From: an uncultured Clostridium sp.
Lineage (GTDB): Bacteria > Bacillota > Clostridia > Clostridiales > Clostridiaceae
Direction: 5' to 3'
NCBI GenBank assembly: GCA_934746785.1
Contig: CAKVFO010000012.1
Location: forward strand, 1 to 35,259
Length of the DNA stretch: 35,259 bases
Every line of letters begins with the position of its first letter. Position 1 is the first letter of the stretch. Made by a program: the position numbers and the translations under genes. The notes under the pieces are model-generated. The model was not told the DNA's origin and ran no database searches. It was given only the letters and a program-made list of their open reading frames with translations. Shown piece after piece: positions 17,191-26,084 of this stretch.

Positions 17191-17198
17191 TTTTAAAT

Positions 17199-17378
17199 TT
17201 GCAAGATAACGAAACAACTTTACAAGATAAAAAAATAATTTGTAAAGACTGTGGCAAAGAATTTATTTTTTCTGTAGGAGAGCAAAAGTTTTTTAAGGAA
17301 AAAGGATTTGAAAATGATCCTGTAAGATGTCCTGAATGCAGAAAAGTAAAAAAAGCTCAAAGAAATAATCTCAAATAG
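17199..17378 (+). CDS. 59-aa zinc-ribbon protein (zf-trcl type)
   Basis: A 59-aa protein starting with TTG at 17199, eight bases after a perfect AGGAGG. It reads MQDNETTLQDKKIICKDCGK and continues with EFIFSVGEQKFF and PVRCPECRKVKKAQ. Two knuckles, CKDC (residues 15-18) and CPEC (44-47), supply four cysteines for one zinc ion, and the GEQKFFKEKGF spacing is the signature of the probable zinc-ribbon domain zf-trcl found in many clostridia. The basic C-terminal tail hints at nucleic acid or ribosome contact, but the function is unknown. It is too short for usual ORF cut-offs. It has a structured leader upstream and a two-way terminator downstream. Confidence 0.85.
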   Translation: MQDNETTLQDKKIICKDCGKEFIFSVGEQKFFKEKGFENDPVRCPECRKVKKAQRNNLK

Positions 17379-17394
17379 ATCTGAAAAAAAGAGT

Positions 17395-17434
17395 AAGCTT
17401 GTAATTGATAGATTATGCTATCAACTACAAGCTT
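17395..17434. terminator. Two-way terminator
   Basis: AAGCTTGTAATTGATAG (17395-17411) pairs with CTATCAACTACAAGCTT (17418-17434), 17 pairs with one G-U and a 6-base loop. It has A-run/T-run flanks on both sides and lies between the convergent zinc-ribbon and ECF genes. Confidence 0.8.
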
Positions 17435-17441
17435 TAAATTT

Positions 17442-17999
17442 TTATAATATAAGCTTTTTTGCATTTAACAACATTGCACTTAATGGAATTGCAAGTACTA
17501 TTCCAGTAACAACCTGAATAATGTTCCCTATAATATCTTTAGATGCAACAATAAGCCCTTGTATCAAGCCTACATGTCCTGTAAAAAATGCCGCTATAAT
17601 TCCTCCAGCTATAAAATAGCCTATTATCATGAAAATCCCACCTGCTATAAATGCAAATATATATTTTGCTTTAAACTTTAGAATATTATTACTTTCACTA
17701 TCTAGCTTTTCTATAAGCAAGCCTGTAATATATGCCATAATAAACTTAATAATAAATGTAAATGGTGCCCATATATAGTATCCTGCCATTGCATCAACAA
17801 GAAACATTCCAAGTGCACTTGCAATAGCGCCTCTATTCTTCCCTAAAACAATTACTGATAAAAATACCATGCAATCCCCAATATGAACAAAACCGCCTAT
17901 AGTAGGTATTTTTATAACACTTCCTGCTAAAAAAACTAAAGCAGTCATTAATGCTGTCACTACCATTTGTTTAGTTGATGATACTCTATTTACTTCCAT
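17442..17999 (-). CDS. ECF transporter S component (substrate-binding membrane subunit)
   Basis: A 185-aa membrane protein with about six helices, an S component of an energy-coupling factor vitamin transporter. The N-terminus TKQMVVTALMTALVFLAGSV carries the AxxxA-type helix that docks on the EcfT subunit, and KIPTIGGFVHIGDCMVFLSV is the typical opening of the ECF-ribofla_trS / HmpT-like group, in which GGxxHxGD lies close to the ligand site. The substrate is not determined; a pyrimidine, thiamine precursor or another vitamin is possible. No EcfA or EcfT gene is nearby, so it would use a shared module. ATG 17999 follows AAGGGGG. I see no TPP, folate or preQ1 riboswitch signature upstream. 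Confidence 0.85.
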   Translation of the reverse strand: MEVNRVSSTKQMVVTALMTALVFLAGSVIKIPTIGGFVHIGDCMVFLSVIVLGKNRGAIASALGMFLVDAMAGYYIWAPFTFIIKFIMAYITGLLIEKLDSESNNILKFKAKYIFAFIAGGIFMIIGYFIAGGIIAAFFTGHVGLIQGLIVASKDIIGNIIQVVTGIVLAIPLSAMLLNAKKLIL

Positions 18000-18018
18000 G
18001 TTTAATCCCCCTTCTTTA

Positions 18019-18039
18019 CAGCTTCATTATATTAAGCTG
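18019..18039 (-). promoter_or_regulatory. Small hairpin before the ECF gene ribosome site
   Basis: CAGCTT (18039-18034 on the minus strand) can pair with AAGCTG (18024-18019) around a 9-base loop, ten bases before AAGGGGG. The rest of the leader up to the trpS promoter shows no recognisable riboswitch. A regulatory role is only a possibility. Confidence 0.3.
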
Positions 18040-18205
18040 CACCACTACTTGCAAATATTCCGATACAATAGCATCAAACTTTCTATTCCCATTCTTGTCC
18101 CTTATTTACCTTCTTATATCTTTTTTGCTATAATTACATTTGCTATGTTAAGCAATATCTACCTTTAAACTTCTTATCTATACAAGTTTAAGTGAGTATT
18201 AAAAA

Positions 18206-18234
18206 TTGACATGCAATTTAGCAAAATCTATAAT
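18206..18234 (+). promoter_or_regulatory. Consensus sigma-A promoter of trpS
   Basis: A perfect TTGACA (18206-18211), a 17-base spacer and a perfect TATAAT (18229-18234). Start of transcription near 18241 would leave a leader of about 32 bases to the trpS ATG. Confidence 0.85.
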
Positions 18235-18272
18235 ATAAATATTACTGAAAAGGTTAGAAAGAGGTGCTTTTA

Positions 18273-19286
18273 ATGTCTGAAAACACTAATAATGAAGCTA
18301 GAAAAGTAATTTTTAGCGGTATACAGCCATCTGGCGATTTAACTCTAGGGAACTATTTAGGGGCCTTAAAAAACTGGGTTAAACTTCAAGATAAATACGA
18401 CTGTTACTTTTGTATAGTTGATTTACACGCAATAACAGTTCGTCAAAAACCAGCTGACTTAAGAAGAAGATCACTTGAGTTATTATCTATATATATAGCT
18501 GCTGGAATAAGCCCTGAAAAAAATACATTATTTATTCAATCTCATGTCCCTGCACATGCTGAGCTTTCATGGATATTAACATGTAATACATACATGGGTG
18601 AATTAAGCAGAATGACTCAATATAAAGATAAATCACAAAAGTACGGAAATTCTATAGGTGCAGGATTATTTAACTATCCTTCACTAATGGCAGCAGATAT
18701 ACTTTTATACAATACAGATTTAGTTCCTGTTGGTAAAGATCAAACTCAGCACTTAGAACTTACACGTGACTTAGCTAACAGATTTAATTCTGCTTACAGT
18801 GATACATTTAAAATTCCTGAAGGATACATTCCAAAAGAAGGAGCAAAGATTATGGACTTACAAGAACCAACTAAAAAGATGTCTAAGTCTTCAGATAATC
18901 CAAACTCATTCATACTTATAATGGATCCTCCAGATGTTATAAGAAAGAAAATTTCTAGAGCTGTTACTGATAGTCTTGGAGTAATTAATTATTCTGACGA
19001 TCAGCCTGGTGTAAAAAATCTTTTAAATATAATTTCTGCAATCAAAGGAATTTCACCTGAAGAATTAGTTGAAAACTATAAAGGAAAAGGTTATGCAGAT
19101 TTAAAGAAAGATGCAGCTGACGCTATAGTAGATGAACTTGCACCAATTCAAGAAAAAGTTAAAGAACTTCTTAAAGATAAAAAATACTTAGAATCTATCT
19201 ATAAAGAAGGAGCTCAAAAAGCTTCCTATGCATCAACAAAAATCTTAAGAAAAGTTCAAAAGAAAGTTGGAATGATTCCAAGATAA
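18273..19286 (+). CDS. trpS: Tryptophanyl-tRNA synthetase
   Basis: A 337-aa class I synthetase that charges tRNA-Trp. The nucleotide-binding signature is SGDLTLGNYLGAL near residue 16 (TLGN replacing HIGH) and the KMSKS loop is PTKKMSKSSDNP near residue 204. Other family text includes FIQSHVPAHAELSWILTC and PVGKDQTQHLELTRDLA. The ATG at 18273 is preferred to an in-frame GTG at 18264, because AAAGAGGTG is the ribosome site and contains that GTG. The length is normal. It is driven by a perfect housekeeping promoter with a short leader; there is no T-box or trp attenuator in the sequence upstream. It is a single-gene unit. Confidence 0.97.
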   Translation: MSENTNNEARKVIFSGIQPSGDLTLGNYLGALKNWVKLQDKYDCYFCIVDLHAITVRQKPADLRRRSLELLSIYIAAGISPEKNTLFIQSHVPAHAELSWILTCNTYMGELSRMTQYKDKSQKYGNSIGAGLFNYPSLMAADILLYNTDLVPVGKDQTQHLELTRDLANRFNSAYSDTFKIPEGYIPKEGAKIMDLQEPTKKMSKSSDNPNSFILIMDPPDVIRKKISRAVTDSLGVINYSDDQPGVKNLLNIISAIKGISPEELVENYKGKGYADLKKDAADAIVDELAPIQEKVKELLKDKKYLESIYKEGAQKASYASTKILRKVQKKVGMIPR

Positions 19287-19295
19287 AAAAGTTGT

Positions 19296-19327
19296 GGGTG
19301 TATAGGACTTTACTGTTCTATATACCC
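19296..19327 (+). terminator. Probable terminator of trpS
   Basis: GGGTGTATAG (19296-19305) pairs with CTATATACCC (19318-19327) with one G-U pair. It lies ten bases past the stop. No strong T-run follows, so efficiency is uncertain. Confidence 0.5.
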
Positions 19328-19407
19328 ATACTTAGCATTATTGATAACTAAGTTATTGTAAAGTATAATTATTTTTGTAAAATTTAAGAAGAAAGAGAGA
19401 TTGATTC

Positions 19408-20625
19408 ATGTTTGAAAAACTTAATAAAACAGTTGGCAATAATATTTATTTTGCATTGTTCTATCTGATTATAAGTTTATGTTTTACAACAATCTTAAAA
19501 GAGATTCCATACATAAACTTACTGTCAAAAGCAGCCCTTGTATGGGGAGGACTTCTTGCCTTATTTAACATCTATAAAATATCAAAAAGAAAAGCTAACT
19601 TAATTGAAATATCTATTTTTACATTTCTAGCTTTTACATTAATTTTAAACTTATTATTTTATAGAGACTTAAATAACTTAGTAGCTTGGGGTATAAATTT
19701 AATACTCTTAACTGCAATTTTTTATATAGATACAGATAAAGATAAAAATGAACTTAATAGAGACTTATCTATCTTTTCAAACTTTATATCTATATTTACT
19801 TTCGTATTTTCAGTAGCAGCAGCTATATTATTCTTATCAAAGAAAACATTCACTATTAATGATGTTATATATGGAGCTAATCAAGGTTTATATATCTACA
19901 AAAATGCACTTGCAATAGCTTCTGGTATAGGTGCAGTTGTTACATTTTATTTGCTTACAAAGAATAAAGATGCTTCTTTTAAAACTAAGCTTTATTACAG
20001 AATAAATATTATATTACAATTATTTTCACTTATATTCTCTAAAGGTAGAAGTGGATTATTCTTAATAATTGCAATACCTTTTGTATTAATTTTTATTAGA
20101 TACAAAAATAAAATTTTTAGAAGATGTATGATAATTATTCCTTCTATCTTCTGTATTTGTGGTTTTGCATTATTCCATGATAAACTTTATGACTTCTTAT
20201 CAGCAAGAAATGAATTATGGTATTCAGCCTGGCTATTAATAAAACAAAACATATTCTTTGGTGTTGGAAATAGCAGCTTAGTTGAAAAAGTATATTCTAT
20301 GAGACCTGGAGTTGTTTTACCTGGAATAGAAGCCGGAGGCTTACACAACATCTTACTTCAAATTACAACTGCAAATGGATTCATAGCATTAATCTCATTT
20401 TTAATAATAATATATAATGCATTCACTCTTATAATTAAAAAAGTAGATTTCTCATTTGGAAGAGATAGAAAAATAGATCTTGTTCTATTATCATTAGTTA
20501 CTGGAATACTTTTTGTAAACTTATTTGAAAGCAACTTAATATATATAGTAAGTTTCATTCCAATTATATTTTGGACTTACCTTGGTTATTTTATATCAAT
20601 ATTAAAAAAAGATAGTGAAATTTAA
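19408..20625 (+). CDS. O-antigen ligase-family (Wzy_C) membrane protein
   Basis: A 405-aa polytopic membrane protein with about ten helices. The Wzy_C (O-antigen ligase) region spans roughly residues 200-320: it contains SKGRSGLFLIIAIPFVLIFI, followed by an extracellular loop with ARNELWYSAWLLIKQNIFFG, VGNSS and GGLHNILLQITTANGF. The conserved Arg of GRSG and the His of LHN are the residues expected to act on an undecaprenyl-linked glycan. In Gram-positive bacteria these proteins polymerise or attach surface polysaccharides or teichoic acids. ATG 19408 is used with a GAGAG-type site. It faces the minus-strand surface-glycan genes and shares a two-way terminator with the next one. The exact polymer is unknown. 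Confidence 0.82.
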   Translation: MFEKLNKTVGNNIYFALFYLIISLCFTTILKEIPYINLLSKAALVWGGLLALFNIYKISKRKANLIEISIFTFLAFTLILNLLFYRDLNNLVAWGINLILLTAIFYIDTDKDKNELNRDLSIFSNFISIFTFVFSVAAAILFLSKKTFTINDVIYGANQGLYIYKNALAIASGIGAVVTFYLLTKNKDASFKTKLYYRINIILQLFSLIFSKGRSGLFLIIAIPFVLIFIRYKNKIFRRCMIIIPSIFCICGFALFHDKLYDFLSARNELWYSAWLLIKQNIFFGVGNSSLVEKVYSMRPGVVLPGIEAGGLHNILLQITTANGFIALISFLIIIYNAFTLIIKKVDFSFGRDRKIDLVLLSLVTGILFVNLFESNLIYIVSFIPIIFWTYLGYFISILKKDSEI

Positions 20626-20641
20626 TTCACTATCTTTTTTT
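20604..20641. terminator. Two-way terminator
   Basis: AAAAAAAGATAGTGAA (20604-20619) pairs perfectly with TTCACTATCTTTTTTT (20626-20641) around a 6-base loop that contains part of the stop codon of the ligase-like gene. It serves both convergent genes. Confidence 0.85.
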
Positions 20642-20645
20642 AATA

Positions 20646-21800
20646 TTAAACTAAAGTACCTATTGCTTTAAATCTATCTTCAATAAAATCTTTTGTAAAT
20701 TTAAATATAGGGATAAATTGTACTATGGAAATTACCCAAATATAATTTTCTGCAAATCCAAACAAGCACATGATATATGTAATTAAAGCACATATATTAA
20801 TTAATAATACTGCTAATGCATTTTTTCTAGTTATTACAAAATAAACTACAGATAATACTTCAGCAACATATCCATATCTATCATGCATCTCTGGCAGAAA
20901 ATATGTCACAAGAAGAGCTACTATAATTCCTAACTCTATTACAGAATTATTATCCAGTCTTCTCTTTGTATAGAGCACCATTCCCATAAGTATCATTAAA
21001 AGACACATAGTAAAAATTATACCTGGTGTATTTAACTCAACGTAATGTAATGGAAAAAAATTATATACGTTAGGATACCCAAATACAGTTTTATAACAAT
21101 ATTTACCTAACTGTGTTGTATAAGCATCTAAAACTGAAGTTATTGGTTTTCCTATTATCAATGCTGGAATAAATAATATAAAGTTTGATACTGCTACCCA
21201 TCCAAATTTTAATATAGAGAAATCCCTATTCTTCAAATATACTATCCCATATACAGGCAAGAAAAATATTGCTTGTAATTTAAAGGTTAAAGCTACCCCA
21301 TACAAAATAAAACATGTATTATATTTATTCTTAAACATAAAGTAAAGAGATAAAAATATAAACGTAGTATATATTGAATCACATTGTGCCCAAAATGAAC
21401 CATTCAATATTACTGTCGGCATAAATAAGACAGCAGCATATGCTATAAACGCACTTTCCTTTCTTTTACTACTATTAATCATAACTTGATCTACTAATAG
21501 ATAAGCTGAAGCTGCCATAGCAAAATCGAATATTATAGATAATGCCTTTATTGAGTACAAATAATCAAAAGGCAAATATGTAAATATAGCTAGAAAATAC
21601 AGATATATTGCATTATAATCTGCATCAACTGTTAATATCCCCTTAAATCCTCCGCATCTTTCTAAGTAACTACACCACTGAGATAAAAATAATTCATAAT
21701 CTCCACTTTCATAATCCATAAACAGCCCTCTAATAATTATTGCTATAAGTGAAGTTAATAATATTAAGTATTTCTTATTATTTATTAATCTTGAATACAC
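20646..21800 (-). CDS. Gpi18-like GT-C mannosyltransferase-related membrane protein (COG5542)
   Basis: A polytopic membrane protein of about 384 residues with around ten helices. YESGDYELFLSQWCSYL near the N-terminus gives the acidic pair of the first extracytoplasmic loop of GT-C enzymes. WAQCDSIYTTFIFLSLYFM and LPEMHDRYGYVAEVLSVVYF are typical of the COG5542 (Gpi18-like) group. Such enzymes move a sugar from a polyprenyl-phosphate donor to an acceptor on the outer face of the membrane. GTG 21800 is chosen as start because GGAGG lies nine bases upstream; an upstream TTG at 21824 has no site. It follows galU, separated by that gene's terminator, and converges on the ligase-like gene. Donor and acceptor are unknown. 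Confidence 0.8.
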   Translation of the reverse strand: MYSRLINNKKYLILLTSLIAIIIRGLFMDYESGDYELFLSQWCSYLERCGGFKGILTVDADYNAIYLYFLAIFTYLPFDYLYSIKALSIIFDFAMAASAYLLVDQVMINSSKRKESAFIAYAAVLFMPTVILNGSFWAQCDSIYTTFIFLSLYFMFKNKYNTCFILYGVALTFKLQAIFFLPVYGIVYLKNRDFSILKFGWVAVSNFILFIPALIIGKPITSVLDAYTTQLGKYCYKTVFGYPNVYNFFPLHYVELNTPGIIFTMCLLMILMGMVLYTKRRLDNNSVIELGIIVALLVTYFLPEMHDRYGYVAEVLSVVYFVITRKNALAVLLINICALITYIMCLFGFAENYIWVISIVQFIPIFKFTKDFIEDRFKAIGTLV

Positions 21801-21828
21801 TTTTATATTCCTCCATTTCCCCAAAAAT

Positions 21829-21860
21829 AAATGAGCTGAAGTTTAAAACTCAGCTCATTT
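21829..21860 (-). terminator. Terminator of galU
   Basis: AAATGAGCTGA (21829-21839) pairs with TCAGCTCATTT (21850-21860), followed on the minus strand by ATTTTTGG. It lies 13 bases beyond the galU stop. Confidence 0.8.
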
Positions 21861-21872
21861 ACATATTTAATA

Positions 21873-22742
21873 CTATTTTTGCCAAGGCATTGTATTTAAG
21901 TAATCGATAAATGGCTCTCTTAATTCAGGCTTTCTTAAAGCATATTCAATAGTTGCTTGTAAGAATCCTAATTTATCTCCTACATCATATCTCTTTCCTT
22001 CAAAGTTATATGCATACATAGCCTCTTGGCTTATTAATGTTTTTAATGCATCTGTTAATTGAATTTCTCCACCTTTTCCTGGTTCAGTATTTTCAAGTAT
22101 ATCAAATATTTGAGGAGTTATTATATATCTTCCTAATATAGCCACATTACTTGGAGCATCCTCTACGCTTGGTTTCTCAACTAAGTCCTTTACTTTATAT
22201 ACTCTATCTTCTATATGAATTCCATCAACAATTCCATACTTAGATACATTTTCTTCTGGTACTGTTTGAACTCCTAATATTGTTGTCTTATATTCATTAT
22301 AACAGTTTATAAGCTGCTTTAAGCAAGGAACTTCACTATGAACTACATCATCACCTAATAAAACAGCAAAAGGTTCATTTCCAACAAATGTCTTTGCGCA
22401 ATGTATTGCATGACCTAACCCCTTTGGTTCTTTTTGTCTTATATAATGTATATCAACCATATCAGATATGTCTCTTACAAGTTCTAAAAGTTCAGACTTT
22501 CCTGCTTTTTCAAGTTCCATTTCTAGTTCTATGGATTTATCAAAGTGATCTTCAATACACTTCTTATTTCTTCCTGTAATTATTAGTATTTCTTCTATTC
22601 CTGAAGCTATAGCTTCTTCTATTATATATTGAATAGTTGGTTTATCAACTATAGGAAGCATTTCCTTTGGTTGCGCCTTTGTTGCTGGTAAAAATCTTGT
22701 TCCTAAACCTGCTGCAGGGATAATTGCCTTTTTTACTTTCAT
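21873..22742 (-). CDS. galU: UTP-glucose-1-phosphate uridylyltransferase
   Basis: A 289-aa nucleotidyltransferase that makes UDP-glucose from UTP and glucose 1-phosphate. The N-terminal nucleotide loop is AAGLGTRFLPATKAQPKEML (residues 10-29). Other family signatures are GLGHAIHCAK near 107, the metal-binding LLGDDVV near 128, LVEKPSVEDAP near 186 and the late EGKRYDVGDKLGFLQATIEY. Length and text are those of bacterial GalU. ATG 22742 follows AGGAGA. UDP-glucose feeds surface polymers and glycolipids, consistent with the neighbouring glycosyltransferases. The gene has its own terminator at 21829-21860 and follows the cell-wall hydrolase gene after another terminator. Confidence 0.96.
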   Translation of the reverse strand: MKVKKAIIPAAGLGTRFLPATKAQPKEMLPIVDKPTIQYIIEEAIASGIEEILIITGRNKKCIEDHFDKSIELEMELEKAGKSELLELVRDISDMVDIHYIRQKEPKGLGHAIHCAKTFVGNEPFAVLLGDDVVHSEVPCLKQLINCYNEYKTTILGVQTVPEENVSKYGIVDGIHIEDRVYKVKDLVEKPSVEDAPSNVAILGRYIITPQIFDILENTEPGKGGEIQLTDALKTLISQEAMYAYNFEGKRYDVGDKLGFLQATIEYALRKPELREPFIDYLNTMPWQK

Positions 22743-22850
22743 GTATAATGTCTCCTAACATAATAAATATTCTTAAAATAATTTTATCATAAACACACAC
22801 ATATATCTACTTACTAATACATTAATAATACCAAATTTATACTATAAAAA

Positions 22851-22887
22851 TAAGCCTTCCAAAAGATATTTTCTATTAGAAGGCTTA
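22851..22887 (-). terminator. Terminator of the cell-wall hydrolase gene
   Basis: TAAGCCTTC (22851-22859) pairs with GAAGGCTTA (22879-22887); on the minus strand the stem is followed by TTTTTAT. It lies six bases past the stop at 22893. Confidence 0.8.
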
Positions 22888-22892
22888 AAAAA

Positions 22893-25800
22893 CTACCCTA
22901 TTACGTTTTTTACTCCACTAGCTATAGCTCTGGCTATAGCGGCTTGTCCTGAAGGACTATTTAATTTTGCAACATCACCTGCATTTGATATAAATCCACA
23001 TTCAATCAATACAGATGGCATAGTTGTATTTCTACATACAAATAAATTTCCCTGTTTAGCTCCTCTATTTCTAAATCCAGCTTCACTACTAATGTTACTA
23101 GAAAGTTTAGCTGCTAAAGCTTTAGAAACACTAACCTTTGTATTTTTATCTGATGTAGTTTCATATGGAGAATCAGGATTATTTGTTGAATAGAATACTT
23201 CAGTACCATTAGCTGATTCTAATTCAAATTTATTCTGATGAATACTTACAAATAAATCTGCATTTAAACTATTTGCTAAATTAACTCTTCTAGCCAAACT
23301 TTCATTAAGCGATAAATATTCAGCTACTAAAGGATTACGAGTTAACAAAACCCTATACCCTTTATCCTCCAATTCTTTTTTTACCTTTAACGCTATTACT
23401 CCATTTAATTCTCTTTCAGAATAAGTAACACCATTGACAGTTGCATAAGCGCCATCATCTCCACCATTATTATGACCTGGATCAAGTACTATTAACTTAG
23501 ATGGCTTATCCTTATAATAAAAAGTATTGCTTGCTCTATTCACACTTCCATCATATCCTACAGCTTCTATTACAACCTTGTGTTGACCTTTTGATAATTT
23601 GGATAAATCAACATTTATCGCAAATCCACATATACTGCTTGTTTGATATCCTGGATATGCTGAAATAACATCTGCTCTAGAAATGTTTATTACTGGACTA
23701 CCAACCTTCACATTATCAATATAAACATTAACTTGTTTCACTCCTGAATCATTTAAAGCCCATCCTGAAACTCGAATAGAATTGTCATTTACCACCATGT
23801 CACTACTTGGAACATCAATTACTGTTACTGAAGACTTCTTAGAAATATTAATTGTTGTACTCACAGAATCTACAGTTCCATCATTCCCAAATTGTTTTAC
23901 AGTTATTGTATTATTTCCAGCCTTAATTGCATTAATATTAATAGTAGCTCTATATCCACTTTTTGAATCACCATAACTTGGATATACATTAGCTACATCT
24001 TGTCTTGGTAAACCAGTACTTACTGTAGTCATTTCTGTATTATTTACATATACCTTAACTTCTTTTATACCTGCTGGATTTAAAGCCCATCCCGACACAT
24101 CAAGTTGTTTAGATGTTATCTTCATTCCATTAGCAGGACTATCAATTACAGTCTTTGGTACATCTTTATTTACATATATAACTCTTGAAACTGAATCAAT
24201 TGAACCATCATTTCCAACTTGTTCAACCTTTAATGTTCTATTTCCACCCTTTATTTCCTTAAGGTTTACACTTGCCAAATACCCACTATTGGAATCTTGG
24301 TATGCCGGATATACATTTCTAACATCAGGTCTACTAAATTGAGTTCTTGTAGTTGTCATCAACTTTCCATCTATATATACATTAATGGCTTTTACTCCTT
24401 TTGAATTTAGAGCCCATCCTGAGACACTAATAGTATTTCCTACTTTAGCATTGTTTCTTGGTGAATCAATAACTGTTATTGGTGATGGTTTTTTAATATT
24501 TACCATAACTTCGCTTCTGCTTATATCATTATTACTTGCTACTTGTTCTACTACTAATTTCTTTTGTCCATTTGCTACGTTTGTAATATCAATATTAGCA
24601 CCATATCCACTATTCATTGTATTATATTGCGGATAAACCTTAGCAACATCTGGTCTAGCTCCACCTGTTTTAGTTGTAGCTTTTAGCTGACCATCTAAGT
24701 AAATTTTAATTTCCTTAACACCATTTGAGTTTAATGCCCATCCACTTACTCTTAAGGTATTAGTTTCAACATTTGCCCCACTCACTGGAGTATCGATAAC
24801 TGTTATTGGTGTTGGTTTATTGATATATACTTTAACTTCACTAACATGTTTTGTTCCATCTCTTGCTACTTGTTCTACTTTAACTATTCTATTTCCGCCT
24901 GCTATGTCTGAGATGTCAACTTGTGCATGATAACCGCTAGTTGCCGCATTAGTATATTGTGGATAAACCTTAGCAACATCTGGTCTTGAATCTCCCATTT
25001 TTGCTACACCTTTTGATTTACCATCAACATATAAATTAATCTGTTTAATGTCAATACCATTTAATGACCATCCACTTATATTCATACTATTACCAGTAAT
25101 ATTTGAATTATTTCTTGGAGTATCAATAACTTGAATTGGTTTGTGTTTAGTTATCTTTATTTTTACTTCTACTGAATCTTTGCTGTTATCTTTTCCGACT
25201 TGTTCAACTCTAATTGTTTTTATTCCGTCAGAAAGACCACCTATATTTATAGTAGCAGTATAACCACTATTAGAATTACCATATGAAGGATAAACATTAG
25301 CAACATCTGGTCTTGATAATCCAATTTGAGCTGTTGTTTGGAAATTTCCATCAAGGTATACATTCACTTTCGAAACTTGTTTAGAATTTAATGCCCATCC
25401 ACTTACTTTTAAAATGTCTTCAGATGTATTTAATCCACTTGTTGGTGTGTCTATAACTGTTATTTTTTTGGAGCCTGCCTCATTACTCTGATTAGTTAAT
25501 AACACATTATACATACTCTTAATTTCACTTCCATAAGAAGTACTTGGTGCCCAATTTCCTCCTAAAGCTTGTACAGTTTTTGCTTTTCCTAAAATTGATG
25601 CAAAATGTCTTGGATCATATGTATTACTACGCGGATAACCTGAAGCTCCTGCATATAATGCTAAGTGATCCAAGTGTGCTTGTACACCCTCATCCCAACT
25701 CTTAAATTTCATATGTGCATCTGGATCTGTATCCTCTCCACCTTGCGATGTTTTTAATCCACATGGATTGTTATAAGATTCATTGATAACGCCTCCAAAT

Positions 25801-26084
25801 TTCCCATATCCCGTTTCTTTAGCTGCTTGTACATATGCAACTGCTGGATTAACATTTCCATTCTTAGAAGAATACTTCCAATATAAATCTGCCAGATTTA
25901 TAAATGTCTCTGTTGCTCCTTTTGATTTTGCCCATTCTTTAGCTGTCGATACCGTTATTTCTGTTGTCGAAATAATATTAATATCATCAGTTGCCTTTAC
26001 TTTAGTTATGTTTGCATATGGAATTAAATTAAAGGTTAGTAAAAATAACAAAACCCAAATAACCTTATTCTTGAAACCTTTCAT
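22893..26084 (-). CDS. Secreted cell-wall hydrolase: glucosaminidase-like domain, six repeats, amidase_3
   Basis: A 1063-aa exported protein. A signal peptide spans residues 1 to about 31 (KNKVIWVLLFLLTFNL, cut near KVKA). Residues 45-196 resemble the glucosaminidase (GH73-type) fold, with the probable catalytic Glu90 in QAAKETGYGKFGG and the SYNNPCGLK segment. Residues 208-860 contain six tandem modules of about 109 residues, each with VIDxP, VSGWALN, SRPDV, YPxY and SGY. Residues 862-1062 are an N-acetylmuramoyl-L-alanine amidase (amidase_3) with zinc ligands in LDPGH, YSERE and SIHQN and the catalytic Glu in LIECGFIS. It would cut both glycan and peptide links in peptidoglycan. ATG 26084 is preceded by GAGAGG and a run of eight G. 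It is transcribed alone from the promoter at 26117-26145. Confidence 0.92.
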   Translation of the reverse strand: MKGFKNKVIWVLLFLLTFNLIPYANITKVKATDDINIISTTEITVSTAKEWAKSKGATETFINLADLYWKYSSKNGNVNPAVAYVQAAKETGYGKFGGVINESYNNPCGLKTSQGGEDTDPDAHMKFKSWDEGVQAHLDHLALYAGASGYPRSNTYDPRHFASILGKAKTVQALGGNWAPSTSYGSEIKSMYNVLLTNQSNEAGSKKITVIDTPTSGLNTSEDILKVSGWALNSKQVSKVNVYLDGNFQTTAQIGLSRPDVANVYPSYGNSNSGYTATINIGGLSDGIKTIRVEQVGKDNSKDSVEVKIKITKHKPIQVIDTPRNNSNITGNSMNISGWSLNGIDIKQINLYVDGKSKGVAKMGDSRPDVAKVYPQYTNAATSGYHAQVDISDIAGGNRIVKVEQVARDGTKHVSEVKVYINKPTPITVIDTPVSGANVETNTLRVSGWALNSNGVKEIKIYLDGQLKATTKTGGARPDVAKVYPQYNTMNSGYGANIDITNVANGQKKLVVEQVASNNDISRSEVMVNIKKPSPITVIDSPRNNAKVGNTISVSGWALNSKGVKAINVYIDGKLMTTTRTQFSRPDVRNVYPAYQDSNSGYLASVNLKEIKGGNRTLKVEQVGNDGSIDSVSRVIYVNKDVPKTVIDSPANGMKITSKQLDVSGWALNPAGIKEVKVYVNNTEMTTVSTGLPRQDVANVYPSYGDSKSGYRATININAIKAGNNTITVKQFGNDGTVDSVSTTINISKKSSVTVIDVPSSDMVVNDNSIRVSGWALNDSGVKQVNVYIDNVKVGSPVINISRADVISAYPGYQTSSICGFAINVDLSKLSKGQHKVVIEAVGYDGSVNRASNTFYYKDKPSKLIVLDPGHNNGGDDGAYATVNGVTYSERELNGVIALKVKKELEDKGYRVLLTRNPLVAEYLSLNESLARRVNLANSLNADLFVSIHQNKFELESANGTEVFYSTNNPDSPYETTSDKNTKVSVSKALAAKLSSNISSEAGFRNRGAKQGNLFVCRNTTMPSVLIECGFISNAGDVAKLNSPSGQAAIARAIASGVKNVIG
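23505..25463 (-). repeat. Six tandem Ig-like modules coded in the hydrolase gene
   Basis: Six consecutive units of about 325 bases code for modules sharing VIDTP, SGWALN, RPDVxxVYPxY, SGY and a final VEQVGxDGS strand pattern. The units differ enough in protein sequence to be old duplications, but stretches such as the GWALN and DVAKVYPQY codons stay close. The modules are probably beta-sandwich wall-binding or spacer domains; boundaries are approximate. Confidence 0.85.

Noticed and set aside
18040..18205. Riboswitch upstream of the ECF transporter gene
   Set aside because: The leader lacks the conserved cores of the TPP, tetrahydrofolate and preQ1 classes that I can recognise, so only a small hairpin is reported.
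20358..20558. Minus-strand open frame inside the O-antigen-ligase-like gene
   Set aside because: It mirrors coding sequence of the Wzy_C region and lacks a ribosome site.
23505..25463. CRISPR-like or other nucleotide repeat array
   Set aside because: The periodicity of about 325 bases comes from protein modules; there are no short identical repeats with unique spacers. I saw no CRISPR array in the window.
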